DNA from: Streptomyces parvus
Lineage (GTDB): Bacteria; Actinomycetota; Actinomycetes; Streptomycetales; Streptomycetaceae
Direction of reading: 5' to 3'
Length of the DNA: 64,000 nucleotides
Assembly: GCF_032121415.1 (NCBI RefSeq)
Contig: NZ_CP135079.1
Span: 3,720,001 to 3,784,000, forward strand
Shown: in pieces, positions 33,041 to 40,465 of the stretch
How positions within the stretch are numbered: position 1 is the first letter of the stretch
Layout: the number at the start of each line of letters is the position of its first letter
Program-made: the position numbers and the translations under genes
Notes under the pieces: generated by a model
Seen by the model: only the letters and a program-made list of their open reading frames with translations
Database searches by the model: none
Told to the model about the DNA's origin: nothing

Positions 33041-33691
33041 GTGGCCTGTGACCTGTGGCTGGTCCCCCTCGTCGACGTGCTGTGCCACAGCCCCGACAAT
33101 CCCTTCGCCGAAGAGATCGCCGTCTACGACAAGGCGCTGAACGACGCCGGGCTGCCGCCCGTCCCCGTCTACGCCTACATGCCGGGCCTCACCGGGGACG
33201 TCGCTCCCGTGGCCGGCTTCGACTACGACGCCCTGCACTTCCTGCGCCGCGCCTATCTGCTCCAGCTGAGCGGGCTGGCCGTCACCCCGGTCGCCGGTCT
33301 CGACGGCGACTACGAGCAGCTCCTGGAGATGTTCGAACAGGGCGCGCAGCAGTCGCATCTGGTCTGGCACTACGACCACGCCGGGGCGTACGTCCCGGTG
33401 GACTTCCCGGCCCCGCTCTCCGACGACGACCTCCTGGCGGGCGGCGGCCCCCTCGGCTCCGCGCACGGGCTGCTGCGGGAGCTGGAGTTCGTGGCCCCGT
33501 CCATCGGCATCGACCCGGCCAACCCCCCGGCCGCCCCGCAACCCCCCGCGGGCCCCACCGCCCTGGAGGAACCGGCGCACCCGATCCCCCACGACGACAG
33601 CCCCTTCGCCCGAGAACGCCACGTCTGGCTGGGCCTGCACGCCGCAGCGACCCGCAGCCTGGCCCAGGGCTCAATGATCATCTTCAGCTGA
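33041..33691 (+). CDS. conserved hypothetical protein
   Basis: A 216-residue soluble protein I cannot place in a named family. It begins MACDLWLVPLVDVLCHSPDN, has YDKALNDAGLPPVPVYAYMP and FLRRAYLLQLSGLAVTPV, a Pro-rich stretch (PPAAPQPPAGPTA, about residues 168-180) and the C-terminal ARERHVWLGLHAAATRSL. Start is GTG 33041. No membrane helix or catalytic motif is visible. It is convergent with the SLATT gene. Confidence 0.75.
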   Translation: MACDLWLVPLVDVLCHSPDNPFAEEIAVYDKALNDAGLPPVPVYAYMPGLTGDVAPVAGFDYDALHFLRRAYLLQLSGLAVTPVAGLDGDYEQLLEMFEQGAQQSHLVWHYDHAGAYVPVDFPAPLSDDDLLAGGGPLGSAHGLLRELEFVAPSIGIDPANPPAAPQPPAGPTALEEPAHPIPHDDSPFARERHVWLGLHAAATRSLAQGSMIIFS

Positions 33692-33759
33692 CCGAACCCT
33701 CACGGCCCGGGGGCCGAAATCGCGCCCCCGTGCCTCACGGCCCGGGGCGCCCACATTCA

Positions 33760-33805
33760 GCCCGTCCGGCGATTGAGGACCGGGGGTCCGGGGGCGGAGC
33801 CCCCG
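33760..33805. terminator. repeat plus GC hairpin between convergent genes
   Basis: The clearest copy of the dispersed 20-mer GCCCGTCCGGCGATTGAGGA (33760-33779), followed by the hairpin CGGGGGC-gga-GCCCCCG (about 33790-33806). Its position between convergent genes suggests a bidirectional terminator built around the repeat. Confidence 0.6.
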
Positions 33806-33812
33806 AAACAAC

Positions 33813-34649
33813 TCACCGCGGCGGCGACTCCGGCGGCCGCTGCCGCGGCATGTTCGGCCGCGCCGCAACCGACGGCATCGAGAACCGCCCCGGCACCACC
33901 CCCGGCTCACCGCGCCCCGCACCCCCCGCCGCCAGCGCCTGCATCCCCATCGGCGCGGGCCCCGCCCGGAACTCCACCATCCAGTCCGCCGTCTCCGACC
34001 GCACGAGCTCCGTGACGTCCTCGGAGAACCTCCGCAGCACCCCCAGGCACCGCTCGGTCGCCTCGCTGGCCGTGCCCTCGGCCGGCCCGAGCGTCTCCCG
34101 TACGCACTCCGAGGCCCAGTCGAACTGGAGCACCTGGAGCCGCCGCTGCACGGCCTGGGCCGTGGCCAGGTTCCTTATCCACCCGGAGGTGAGGCCGAAA
34201 TACCGGTCGCAGGCCATACAGGCGGCCCCCAGCAGCAGCGAAAGATAGCCCCAGCCCGCCGATCCGCCGAGCGCGCCGGTCAGGTCCAGCAGCGGCAGGG
34301 CGGCCCCGGCGACCACCCCGGCGGCCGTGCCCACCCGCAGGGCCCGGGCGGCCCGGCGCTTTCGGACCCGGTCGTTCAGATACCAGTCCGCGGTGTCCAG
34401 GGCGCCGGTCTCGACCCAGCGGTAGAGCTCGTCGAGCCGCTCGGCCGGCTCGCCCCAGTCGCCGAGAGGGAACGGGCGCCCGGTCAGGTCGCGCCCGCCG
34501 GCCCCCCACCCGGCACGGACGCCGGAGCGCCCGCCGGCACGCCCCTCGGCAGGGACTCCCGTAGCGGAATGCTCGGCTCCGTTCTCACCGGATCCCGCAT
34601 CGGACTCCTTGCGGGGCGGCCCCTCGGGCTGCATCTCCGGCTGACTCAC
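33813..34649 (-). CDS. SLATT-domain (two-helix effector-like) membrane protein
   Basis: A 278-residue protein with an unstructured N-terminal 60 residues, then a helix (ERLDELYRWVETGALDTADWY, NDRVRKRRAARALRV), two membrane segments (AAGVVAGAALPLLDLTGAL and WGYLSLLLGAACMACDRYFG) and a C-terminal helical region (AQAVQRRLQVLQFDWASECV). This pattern matches SLATT proteins, which are candidate membrane effectors in nucleotide-signalling defence systems. No cyclase (SMODS) or SLOG gene is beside it. GTG 34649 has AGAGGAG upstream. Confidence 0.65.
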   Translation of the reverse strand: MSQPEMQPEGPPRKESDAGSGENGAEHSATGVPAEGRAGGRSGVRAGWGAGGRDLTGRPFPLGDWGEPAERLDELYRWVETGALDTADWYLNDRVRKRRAARALRVGTAAGVVAGAALPLLDLTGALGGSAGWGYLSLLLGAACMACDRYFGLTSGWIRNLATAQAVQRRLQVLQFDWASECVRETLGPAEGTASEATERCLGVLRRFSEDVTELVRSETADWMVEFRAGPAPMGMQALAAGGAGRGEPGVVPGRFSMPSVAARPNMPRQRPPESPPR

Positions 34650-34948
34650 CGGGGCACTCCTCTGCACTCTGACGGACGGGACGGACGCGTAGGGGGTAAC
34701 TCTGCGTCACCGCACATGCACGCTCGTGTGTCGATGTGCATGCCCTTCCTACCGCCGAATGGTGGGCCGCGGGGTCGAAATCGCGGGATTCCCGCCTGGG
34801 CACGGCCCCTGGTCAGGTATAGGAGCACTCACACCGGTTCCGAGATCTCACTCGAAAGAGTTGGTCCCCGGTGGGTGGAGCGCGGTGACCGGGGAGCACG
34901 TAGGCTCGGCTTACCGAAACATTTGTCGTCGAAATGCCAGGAGTGACC

Positions 34949-35293
34949 GTGATTCCCGGTGGTGGCCAGCCCAACATGCAGCAGTTGCTCCAGCAGGCCC
35001 AGAAGATGCAGCAGGATCTCGCCGAGGCCCAGGAGGAACTGGCCAGGACCGAGGTCGATGGACAGGCGGGCGGCGGCCTCGTCAAGGCCACGGTGACCGG
35101 CTCCGGCGAGCTGCGCGCCCTGGTGATCGACCCGAAGGCGGTGGACCCGGAGGACACCGAGACGCTCGCCGACCTCGTCGTCGCGGCCGTCCAGGCGGCC
35201 AACGAGAACGCGCAGACGCTCCAGCAGGAGAAGCTCGGCCCGCTGGCGCAGGGCCTGGGCGGCGGGGGCGGCATTCCGGGTCTGCCGTTCTGA
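34949..35293 (+). CDS. YbaB/EbfC family nucleoid-associated protein
   Basis: A 114-residue DNA-binding protein found next to recR across bacteria. The family core is visible: IPGGGQPNMQQLLQQAQKMQ, coiled DLAEAQEELARTEVDGQAGG, and VKATVTGSGELRALVIDPKA. GTG 34949 has GGAG 6 nt upstream; ATG 34934 or GTG 34943 are alternative starts. It forms a small conserved block with recR. It binds DNA and may affect recombination repair. Confidence 0.92.
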   Translation: MIPGGGQPNMQQLLQQAQKMQQDLAEAQEELARTEVDGQAGGGLVKATVTGSGELRALVIDPKAVDPEDTETLADLVVAAVQAANENAQTLQQEKLGPLAQGLGGGGGIPGLPF

Positions 35294-35395
35294 CCCGACC
35301 GGCCACAGGCCATAGGTTCCGCAGGCCCCCGGGGCCTACTGGTACCGACCCGTACCCACTACGGTACGGAGCAGGAAGCGAAGAAAGGCGTTCCG

Positions 35396-35995
35396 TTGTA
35401 CGAAGGCGTTGTTCAGGACCTCATCGACGAACTGGGCAGGCTGCCCGGCGTCGGTCCCAAGAGCGCGCAGCGGATCGCCTTCCACATCCTGCAGGCCGAG
35501 CCCACCGACGTACGCCGGCTCGCCCACTCTCTCCTGGAGGTCAAGGACAAGGTCCGGTTCTGCGAGGTGTGCGGCAATGTCGCGCAGCAGGAGCAGTGCG
35601 GGATCTGCCGGGACGCGCGCCGCGATCCGAGCGTCATCTGCGTGGTCGAGGAGCCCAAGGACGTCGTGGCGATCGAGCGGACGCGTGAGTTCCGGGGCCG
35701 GTACCACGTGCTGGGCGGGGCGATCAGCCCCATCGAGGGCGTCGGCCCGGACGACCTGCGGATCCGCGAGCTGCTGGCGCGGCTCGCGGACGGCTCCATC
35801 ACGGAGCTGATCCTCGCGACCGACCCCAACCTGGAGGGCGAGGCCACCGCGACGTACCTGGCGCGGATGGTCAAGCCGATGGGGCTGAGGGTGACCCGGC
35901 TGGCCAGCGGTCTGCCGGTCGGCGGCGACCTGGAGTACGCCGACGAGGTCACCCTGGGCCGCGCCTTCGAGGGAAGGCGGTTGCTGGATGTCTGA
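35396..35995 (+). CDS. recR: recombination mediator protein RecR
   Basis: A 199-residue RecFOR-pathway protein that helps load RecA on gapped DNA. The helix-hairpin-helix is IDELGRLPGVGPKSAQRIAF. The zinc finger has four Cys in CEVCGN and CGICRD, and the TOPRIM region is VICVVEEPKDVVAIERTREF with HVLGGAISPIEG. The start codon is TTG 35396. It is followed closely by the DUF5063 gene. Confidence 0.96.
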   Translation: MYEGVVQDLIDELGRLPGVGPKSAQRIAFHILQAEPTDVRRLAHSLLEVKDKVRFCEVCGNVAQQEQCGICRDARRDPSVICVVEEPKDVVAIERTREFRGRYHVLGGAISPIEGVGPDDLRIRELLARLADGSITELILATDPNLEGEATATYLARMVKPMGLRVTRLASGLPVGGDLEYADEVTLGRAFEGRRLLDV

Positions 35996-36084
35996 CACCG
36001 CCGCCGTACGCCCCCGGCCCGGGCCCCTGCATGCACTGCCGTCCGCTTCACCGTCTGTGACCGCGCCCACGGGAGGTCCCCTCG

Positions 36085-36744
36085 ATGTCTGACGCCACGC
36101 TGAACTCCGTCACGCAGGACCCGGGCGACTTCGCCGTCCAGATCGCGGACCAGATCAAGACGTTCATCGTCGCGGTTGCCGAGGTGTCCAAGGTCGACGA
36201 GCCGGAAGAGGCCGTCCCGGTCCTGCTCCTCCAGGTCTCGCAGCTCCTGCTGGCGGGCGGCCGCCTCGGCGCGCACGAGGACGTCCTGCCCGACGAGCGG
36301 TACGAGCCGGACCTCGGCGCGGAGCCGGACGCGGACGGTCTGCGCGAGCGGTTCGCGGCGCTGCTGGAGCCGATCGACGTCTACTCCGAGGTCTTCGACC
36401 CGTACGAGCCCCGCAAGGCCCCGGTCCCGCACCGCATCTCCGACGACCTGGCCGACCTGGTCACCGACCTCGGCCACGGCCTCGCCCACTACGAGGCGGG
36501 CCGCACCACCGAGGCGCTGTGGTGGTGGCAGTTCTCGTACTTCTCCAACTGGGGCTCCACCGCCTCCGCCACCCTCCGCGCCCTCCAGTCCCTGGTCGCC
36601 CACATCCGCCTCGGCCAGCCCCTGGAGGAGCTGGACGGCCTGGACACCGACCAGGACCCGGGCGAGGAGAACCTCGCCGAGGAGGCGGGCCGCGTGATGC
36701 TCCAGGAGATCGCGGGCCCGCTGGGGCTGCGGCCGGTGAAGTAG
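36085..36744 (+). CDS. DUF5063 family protein
   Basis: A 219-residue actinobacterial protein that follows recR in streptomycetes. It is predicted soluble and helical: FAVQIADQIKTFIVAVAEVS, AVPVLLLQVSQLLLAGGRLG, ISDDLADLVTDLGHGLAHYE, WWWQFSYFSNWGSTASATLR. GGGAGG lies 8 nt before ATG 36085. There is no catalytic motif, and its function is unknown. Confidence 0.88.
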   Translation: MSDATLNSVTQDPGDFAVQIADQIKTFIVAVAEVSKVDEPEEAVPVLLLQVSQLLLAGGRLGAHEDVLPDERYEPDLGAEPDADGLRERFAALLEPIDVYSEVFDPYEPRKAPVPHRISDDLADLVTDLGHGLAHYEAGRTTEALWWWQFSYFSNWGSTASATLRALQSLVAHIRLGQPLEELDGLDTDQDPGEENLAEEAGRVMLQEIAGPLGLRPVK

Positions 36745-37188
36745 AGCCCGCGGAAGGCTCCTTGGCCTCGACCGCGGTGGAGGGAACGGGCTCCGGGGTG
36801 AACGGCCGACCCGGCGGCCGCATTCCGCAAGGAGATCCCGATGAGCGCCACGCCCCCGCCGCCGTGCCCACCGTCCTCGGCGTCCCGGCCCCGCAGAACA
36901 CCCAGGTCCTCGACGCGGAGACGTTGACGGCGGGCTGAGCGGTTCCGCGCGCCCAGGAGTACGCCGACTGCCCCTCCCGGCTCGCCGGTCCGTGTCCGAT
37001 CGTGTGGGCTGGGACACAAACGGGAGTGTGCGCGGTCGGGCTGGGCAGCAGCCCCGTACGAGCAGCTCGGAGCGACACGCCGTACCGGGTGGTGAGCGGG
37101 ACATCTCACCATCTGGTAATGGACGGGTCGATTCCGGACTGCTCGTTAAACTGAGCCGACCGCAGTAATGACTGAGCGAGGAGCGCAC
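36745..37188 (+). other. gap before ask, with a possible small or decayed ORF
   Basis: There is no solid gene. An AAGGAG ribosome site stands before ATG 36841 (MSATPPPP, stop 28 codons later). Another frame from GTG 36864 reads VPTVLGVPAPQNTQVLDAET to a stop at 36936-36938. One indel would join the two into a roughly 32-residue peptide. The rest of the gap, to 37188, holds the ask promoter region. Confidence 0.3.
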
Positions 37189-38460
37189 GTGGGCCTTGTC
37201 GTGCAGAAGTACGGAGGCTCCTCCGTAGCCGATGCCGAGGGCATCAAGCGGGTCGCCAAGCGAGTCGTCGACGCCAAGAGGAACGGCAACCAGGTGGTTG
37301 TCGTGGTGTCCGCGATGGGCGACACGACGGACGAGTTGATAGATCTCGCCGAGCAGGTGTCCCCGATGCCCACCGGCCGGGAATTCGACATGCTGCTGAC
37401 CGCGGGCGAGCGGATCTCCATGGCCCTGCTGGCGATGGCGATCAAAAACCTGGGCCACGAGGCCCAGTCGTTCACGGGCAGCCAGGCCGGTGTCATCACC
37501 GACTCGGTCCACAACAAAGCGCGCATCATCGACGTCACCCCGGGCCGTATCCGGACCTCGATCGACGAGGGCAACATCGCCATCGTCGCCGGGTTCCAGG
37601 GCGTGAGCCAGGAGGGCAAGAACATCACCACCCTCGGCCGCGGCGGGTCGGACACGACCGCCGTCGCGCTGGCCGCCGCGCTGGACGCCGAGGTCTGCGA
37701 GATCTACACCGACGTCGACGGCGTCTTCACCGCCGACCCCCGGGTCGTGAAGAAGGCGAAGAAGATCGACTGGATCTCCTTCGAGGACATGCTGGAGCTG
37801 GCCGCGTCCGGCTCCAAGGTGCTGCTGCACCGCTGCGTCGAGTACGCACGCCGTTACAACATCCCGATCCACGTCCGCTCGTCCTTCTCCGGACTGCGCG
37901 GCACCTGGGTCAGCAACGAGCCGCAAGGGGACCAGAAGGTGGAGCACGCGATCATCTCCGGAGTCGCCCACGACGTCTCGGAGGCCAAGGTCACCGTCGT
38001 CGGCGTCCCGGACAAGCCGGGCGAGGCGGCCGCGATCTTCCGCGCCATCGCGAACGCCGAGGTCAACATCGACATGGTGGTGCAGAACGTCTCCGCCGCG
38101 TCGACCGGCCTGACGGACATCTCCTTCACCCTGCCCAAGGCCGAGGGCCGCAAGGCCATCGACGCCCTGGAGCGGGCCAAGGGCACCATCGGCTTCGAAT
38201 CGCTGCGCTACGACGACCAGATCGCCAAGATCTCCCTGGTCGGCGCCGGTATGAAGACCAACCCGGGCGTCACCGCCGGCTTCTTCGAGGCGCTGTCCGA
38301 CGCGGGCGTCAACATCGAGCTGATCTCGACATCCGAGATCCGCATCTCGGTGGTCACCCGTGCCGACGACGTCAACGAGGCCGTGCGCGCCGTGCACACC
38401 GCCTTCGGGCTCGACAGCGACTCCGACGAGGCCGTGGTCTACGGAGGCACCGGCCGATGA
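37189..38460 (+). CDS. ask: aspartate kinase
   Basis: Phosphorylates aspartate, opening the lysine/threonine/methionine/diaminopimelate pathway. The protein has 423 residues. The nucleotide-binding N-terminus is LVVQKYGGSSVADAEGIKR, with GRGGSDTTAVALAAAL and VCEIYTDVDGVFTADPR. Two ACT domains follow, VTVVGVPDKPGEAAAIFRAI and ISLVGAGMKTNPGVTAGFFE, the site of lysine/threonine feedback. GTG 37189 has GAGGAG 5-6 nt upstream. An in-frame GTG at 37939 with GGGGA could start the small beta subunit. It overlaps asd by 4 nt. Confidence 0.96.
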   Translation: MGLVVQKYGGSSVADAEGIKRVAKRVVDAKRNGNQVVVVVSAMGDTTDELIDLAEQVSPMPTGREFDMLLTAGERISMALLAMAIKNLGHEAQSFTGSQAGVITDSVHNKARIIDVTPGRIRTSIDEGNIAIVAGFQGVSQEGKNITTLGRGGSDTTAVALAAALDAEVCEIYTDVDGVFTADPRVVKKAKKIDWISFEDMLELAASGSKVLLHRCVEYARRYNIPIHVRSSFSGLRGTWVSNEPQGDQKVEHAIISGVAHDVSEAKVTVVGVPDKPGEAAAIFRAIANAEVNIDMVVQNVSAASTGLTDISFTLPKAEGRKAIDALERAKGTIGFESLRYDDQIAKISLVGAGMKTNPGVTAGFFEALSDAGVNIELISTSEIRISVVTRADDVNEAVRAVHTAFGLDSDSDEAVVYGGTGR

Positions 38461-39527
38461 CGGAGCACCGCCCTTCGCTCGCGGTCGTCGGTGCGACCGG
38501 GGCGATCGGCGGTGTCATGCTCCGGATCCTTTCGCAGCACGCGGATGTCTGGGGCGAGGTCAGACTCGTCGCCTCACCGCGCACGGCCGGCAGGAAGCTG
38601 GCCGTGCGCGGTGAGGAGAGCGAGGTCCTCGCGCTCGCCGAGGACGTGTTCGACGGCATCGACGTGGCCCTCTTCCTGGTGCCGGACGAGGTGTCCGCCC
38701 ACTGGGCCCCCATCGCCGCCGCCAAGGGCGTCGTCGTCATCGACGACTCCGCGGCCTTCCGGCTCGCCGACGAGGTCCCGCTCGTCGTCCCCGAGATCAA
38801 CCCCCATGCCGCACGGCTCCGGCCGCGCGGCATCGTCGCGTCCCCGAGCTGCACCACGCTGTCGCTGATCGTCGCGGTCGGCGCCCTGCACGCCGAATTC
38901 GGGCTCCGCGAGCTCATCGTCTCCTCGTACCAGGCCGTCAGCGGCGTGGGCCGCGACGGCGTCACCGCCCTCCGCGAACAGCTCGCCCTGGTCGCCGGTA
39001 CGGAACTGGGCACCCAGCCCGGAGACGTACGCCGGGCCCTGGGCGACGAGGCCGCCACGGCGGACAGCCCCTTCGCCGCGCCCGTCGCCCTGAACGTGGT
39101 GCCCTGGGCCGGTACGGACGCCGGCGACGGCTGGTCCTCCGAGGAGATCGCGCTGCGCGAGGAGTGCCGCAAGGTGCTCGGCCTGCCGGATCTGAAGACC
39201 ACCGCGACCTGTGTGTACGTCCCCGTCGTCGCCACCCACTCGATGTCCGTCCATGCCCGCTTCGAGAACGAGGTCGCGGTCGGCAAGGCGCACGAGATCC
39301 TGGCGACCGCCCCCGGCGTGGTCCTGTTCGACAACCCGGCCTCCGGGGACTTCCCCACCCCCTCCGACGTGGTCGGCACCGACCCCACCTGGGTGGGCCG
39401 CGTCCGACGGTCGATGGACGACCCGCATGCGCTGGAAATGTTCCTTTGCGGGGACAATCTCCGAAAAGGTGCGGCTTTGAACGTGGCGCAGATCGCCGAA
39501 TCGGTCGCCGCCGAATTCCCTCGATGA
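38457..39527 (+). CDS. asd: aspartate-semialdehyde dehydrogenase
   Basis: Reduces aspartyl phosphate to the semialdehyde with NADPH. It has 356 residues; the dinucleotide motif is LAVVGATGAIGGVMLRILSQ and the active Cys is in IVASPSCTTLSLIV. The usual flanking NPNC is SPSC here. SSYQAVSGVGRDGVTALREQ and the acid/base His region VATHSMSVHARFENEVAVG are present. ATGA overlap with ask shows translational coupling. The gene is followed by a 275-nt gap before the sigma factor. Confidence 0.93.
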   Translation: MTEHRPSLAVVGATGAIGGVMLRILSQHADVWGEVRLVASPRTAGRKLAVRGEESEVLALAEDVFDGIDVALFLVPDEVSAHWAPIAAAKGVVVIDDSAAFRLADEVPLVVPEINPHAARLRPRGIVASPSCTTLSLIVAVGALHAEFGLRELIVSSYQAVSGVGRDGVTALREQLALVAGTELGTQPGDVRRALGDEAATADSPFAAPVALNVVPWAGTDAGDGWSSEEIALREECRKVLGLPDLKTTATCVYVPVVATHSMSVHARFENEVAVGKAHEILATAPGVVLFDNPASGDFPTPSDVVGTDPTWVGRVRRSMDDPHALEMFLCGDNLRKGAALNVAQIAESVAAEFPR

Positions 39528-39802
39528 GGTTCGAATCTATTTTGTAGGATCTGTGAACGCCCTATGAGGAATTCGCTGGTCTGAACCTCTTGAGCTGGGA
39601 CGTTGTCGTGTCCGACGATGATCTCCCGGCCATCTGCAACCGCACCTCGGCCGGGTTGCGTCTATGCCGTCACTTTGTGCGTGGCTGGACGCCGTGACGG
39701 GGCATTTGGGGAAGAGCAGGTACGTATGAGGGCATGTCGCACAGCGTCGAACGTGGCGCGGTCCGCGTACAACCCTGACGGGGGGCAGCGTGTCCAACAG
39801 GC

Positions 39803-40465
39803 GTGGCAGAGGTTCTCGACATCACAGTGGTGGGCCCGTTGCGAGGCGCTTCGGTGCGCCCGCTCCGGCGGCCCCGCGCGCCCGGCGGCATGCCGGTGAT
39901 CGCGCCCATGCCCGCTGCGCGCGCGGCCTCGTTGCCCTCGCAGCGCGGAGGTGCTGACGAGACGGTGGCAGCAGGAACCACGGTCGACCACCTCACCGAG
40001 ACCTACCGGGCCCACTACCGCTCCCTTCTCGGCCTCGCGGCCCTGCTGCTGGACGACACCGCGTCCTGCGAGGACGTGGTGCAGGAGGCGTTCATCCGGG
40101 TGCACTCCGCGCGCAATCGGGTCCGTGAGCCCGAGAAGACCCTCGCCTACCTCCGGCAGACGGTCGTCAACCTCTCGCGCTCCGCACTGCGCCGCCGCAT
40201 CCTCGGGCTGAAGCTGCTCTCCAAGCCGATGCCGGACATGGCGAGTGCGGAGGAGGGCGCGTACGACCAGTTGGAGCGGGACGCGCTGATCAAGGCCATG
40301 AAGGGGCTCCAGCGGCGCCAGCGCGAGGTGCTGGTGCTGCGCTACTTCGCGGACATGACGGAGGCTCAGGTCGCCGAGACGCTCGGGGTCTCGCTGGGCT
40401 CGGTGAAAGCGTACGGTTCGCGGGGCATCGCGGCGCTGCGTGTGGTGATGGAGGCCCAGGCATGA
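39803..40465 (+). CDS. ECF-type RNA polymerase sigma factor (SigE-like)
   Basis: A 220-residue sigma-70 family factor of the extracytoplasmic type. Region 2 is LTETYRAHYRSLLGLAALLL through EDVVQEAFIRVHSARNR. Region 4 is MKGLQRRQREVLVLRYFADM, TEAQVAETLGVSLGSVKAYG. The first 55 residues are a poorly structured extension. Start is GTG 39803. The stop overlaps the start of a membrane-protein gene by 4 nt (ATGA), suggesting a sigma/anti-sigma pair. Confidence 0.9.
   Translation: MAEVLDITVVGPLRGASVRPLRRPRAPGGMPVIAPMPAARAASLPSQRGGADETVAAGTTVDHLTETYRAHYRSLLGLAALLLDDTASCEDVVQEAFIRVHSARNRVREPEKTLAYLRQTVVNLSRSALRRRILGLKLLSKPMPDMASAEEGAYDQLERDALIKAMKGLQRRQREVLVLRYFADMTEAQVAETLGVSLGSVKAYGSRGIAALRVVMEAQA

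Noticed and set aside
33813..34649. A complete nucleotide-signalling defence island around the SLATT-like gene
   Set aside because: No cyclase, SLOG, nuclease or other defence gene is adjacent. The neighbours are housekeeping genes (ybaB, recR).
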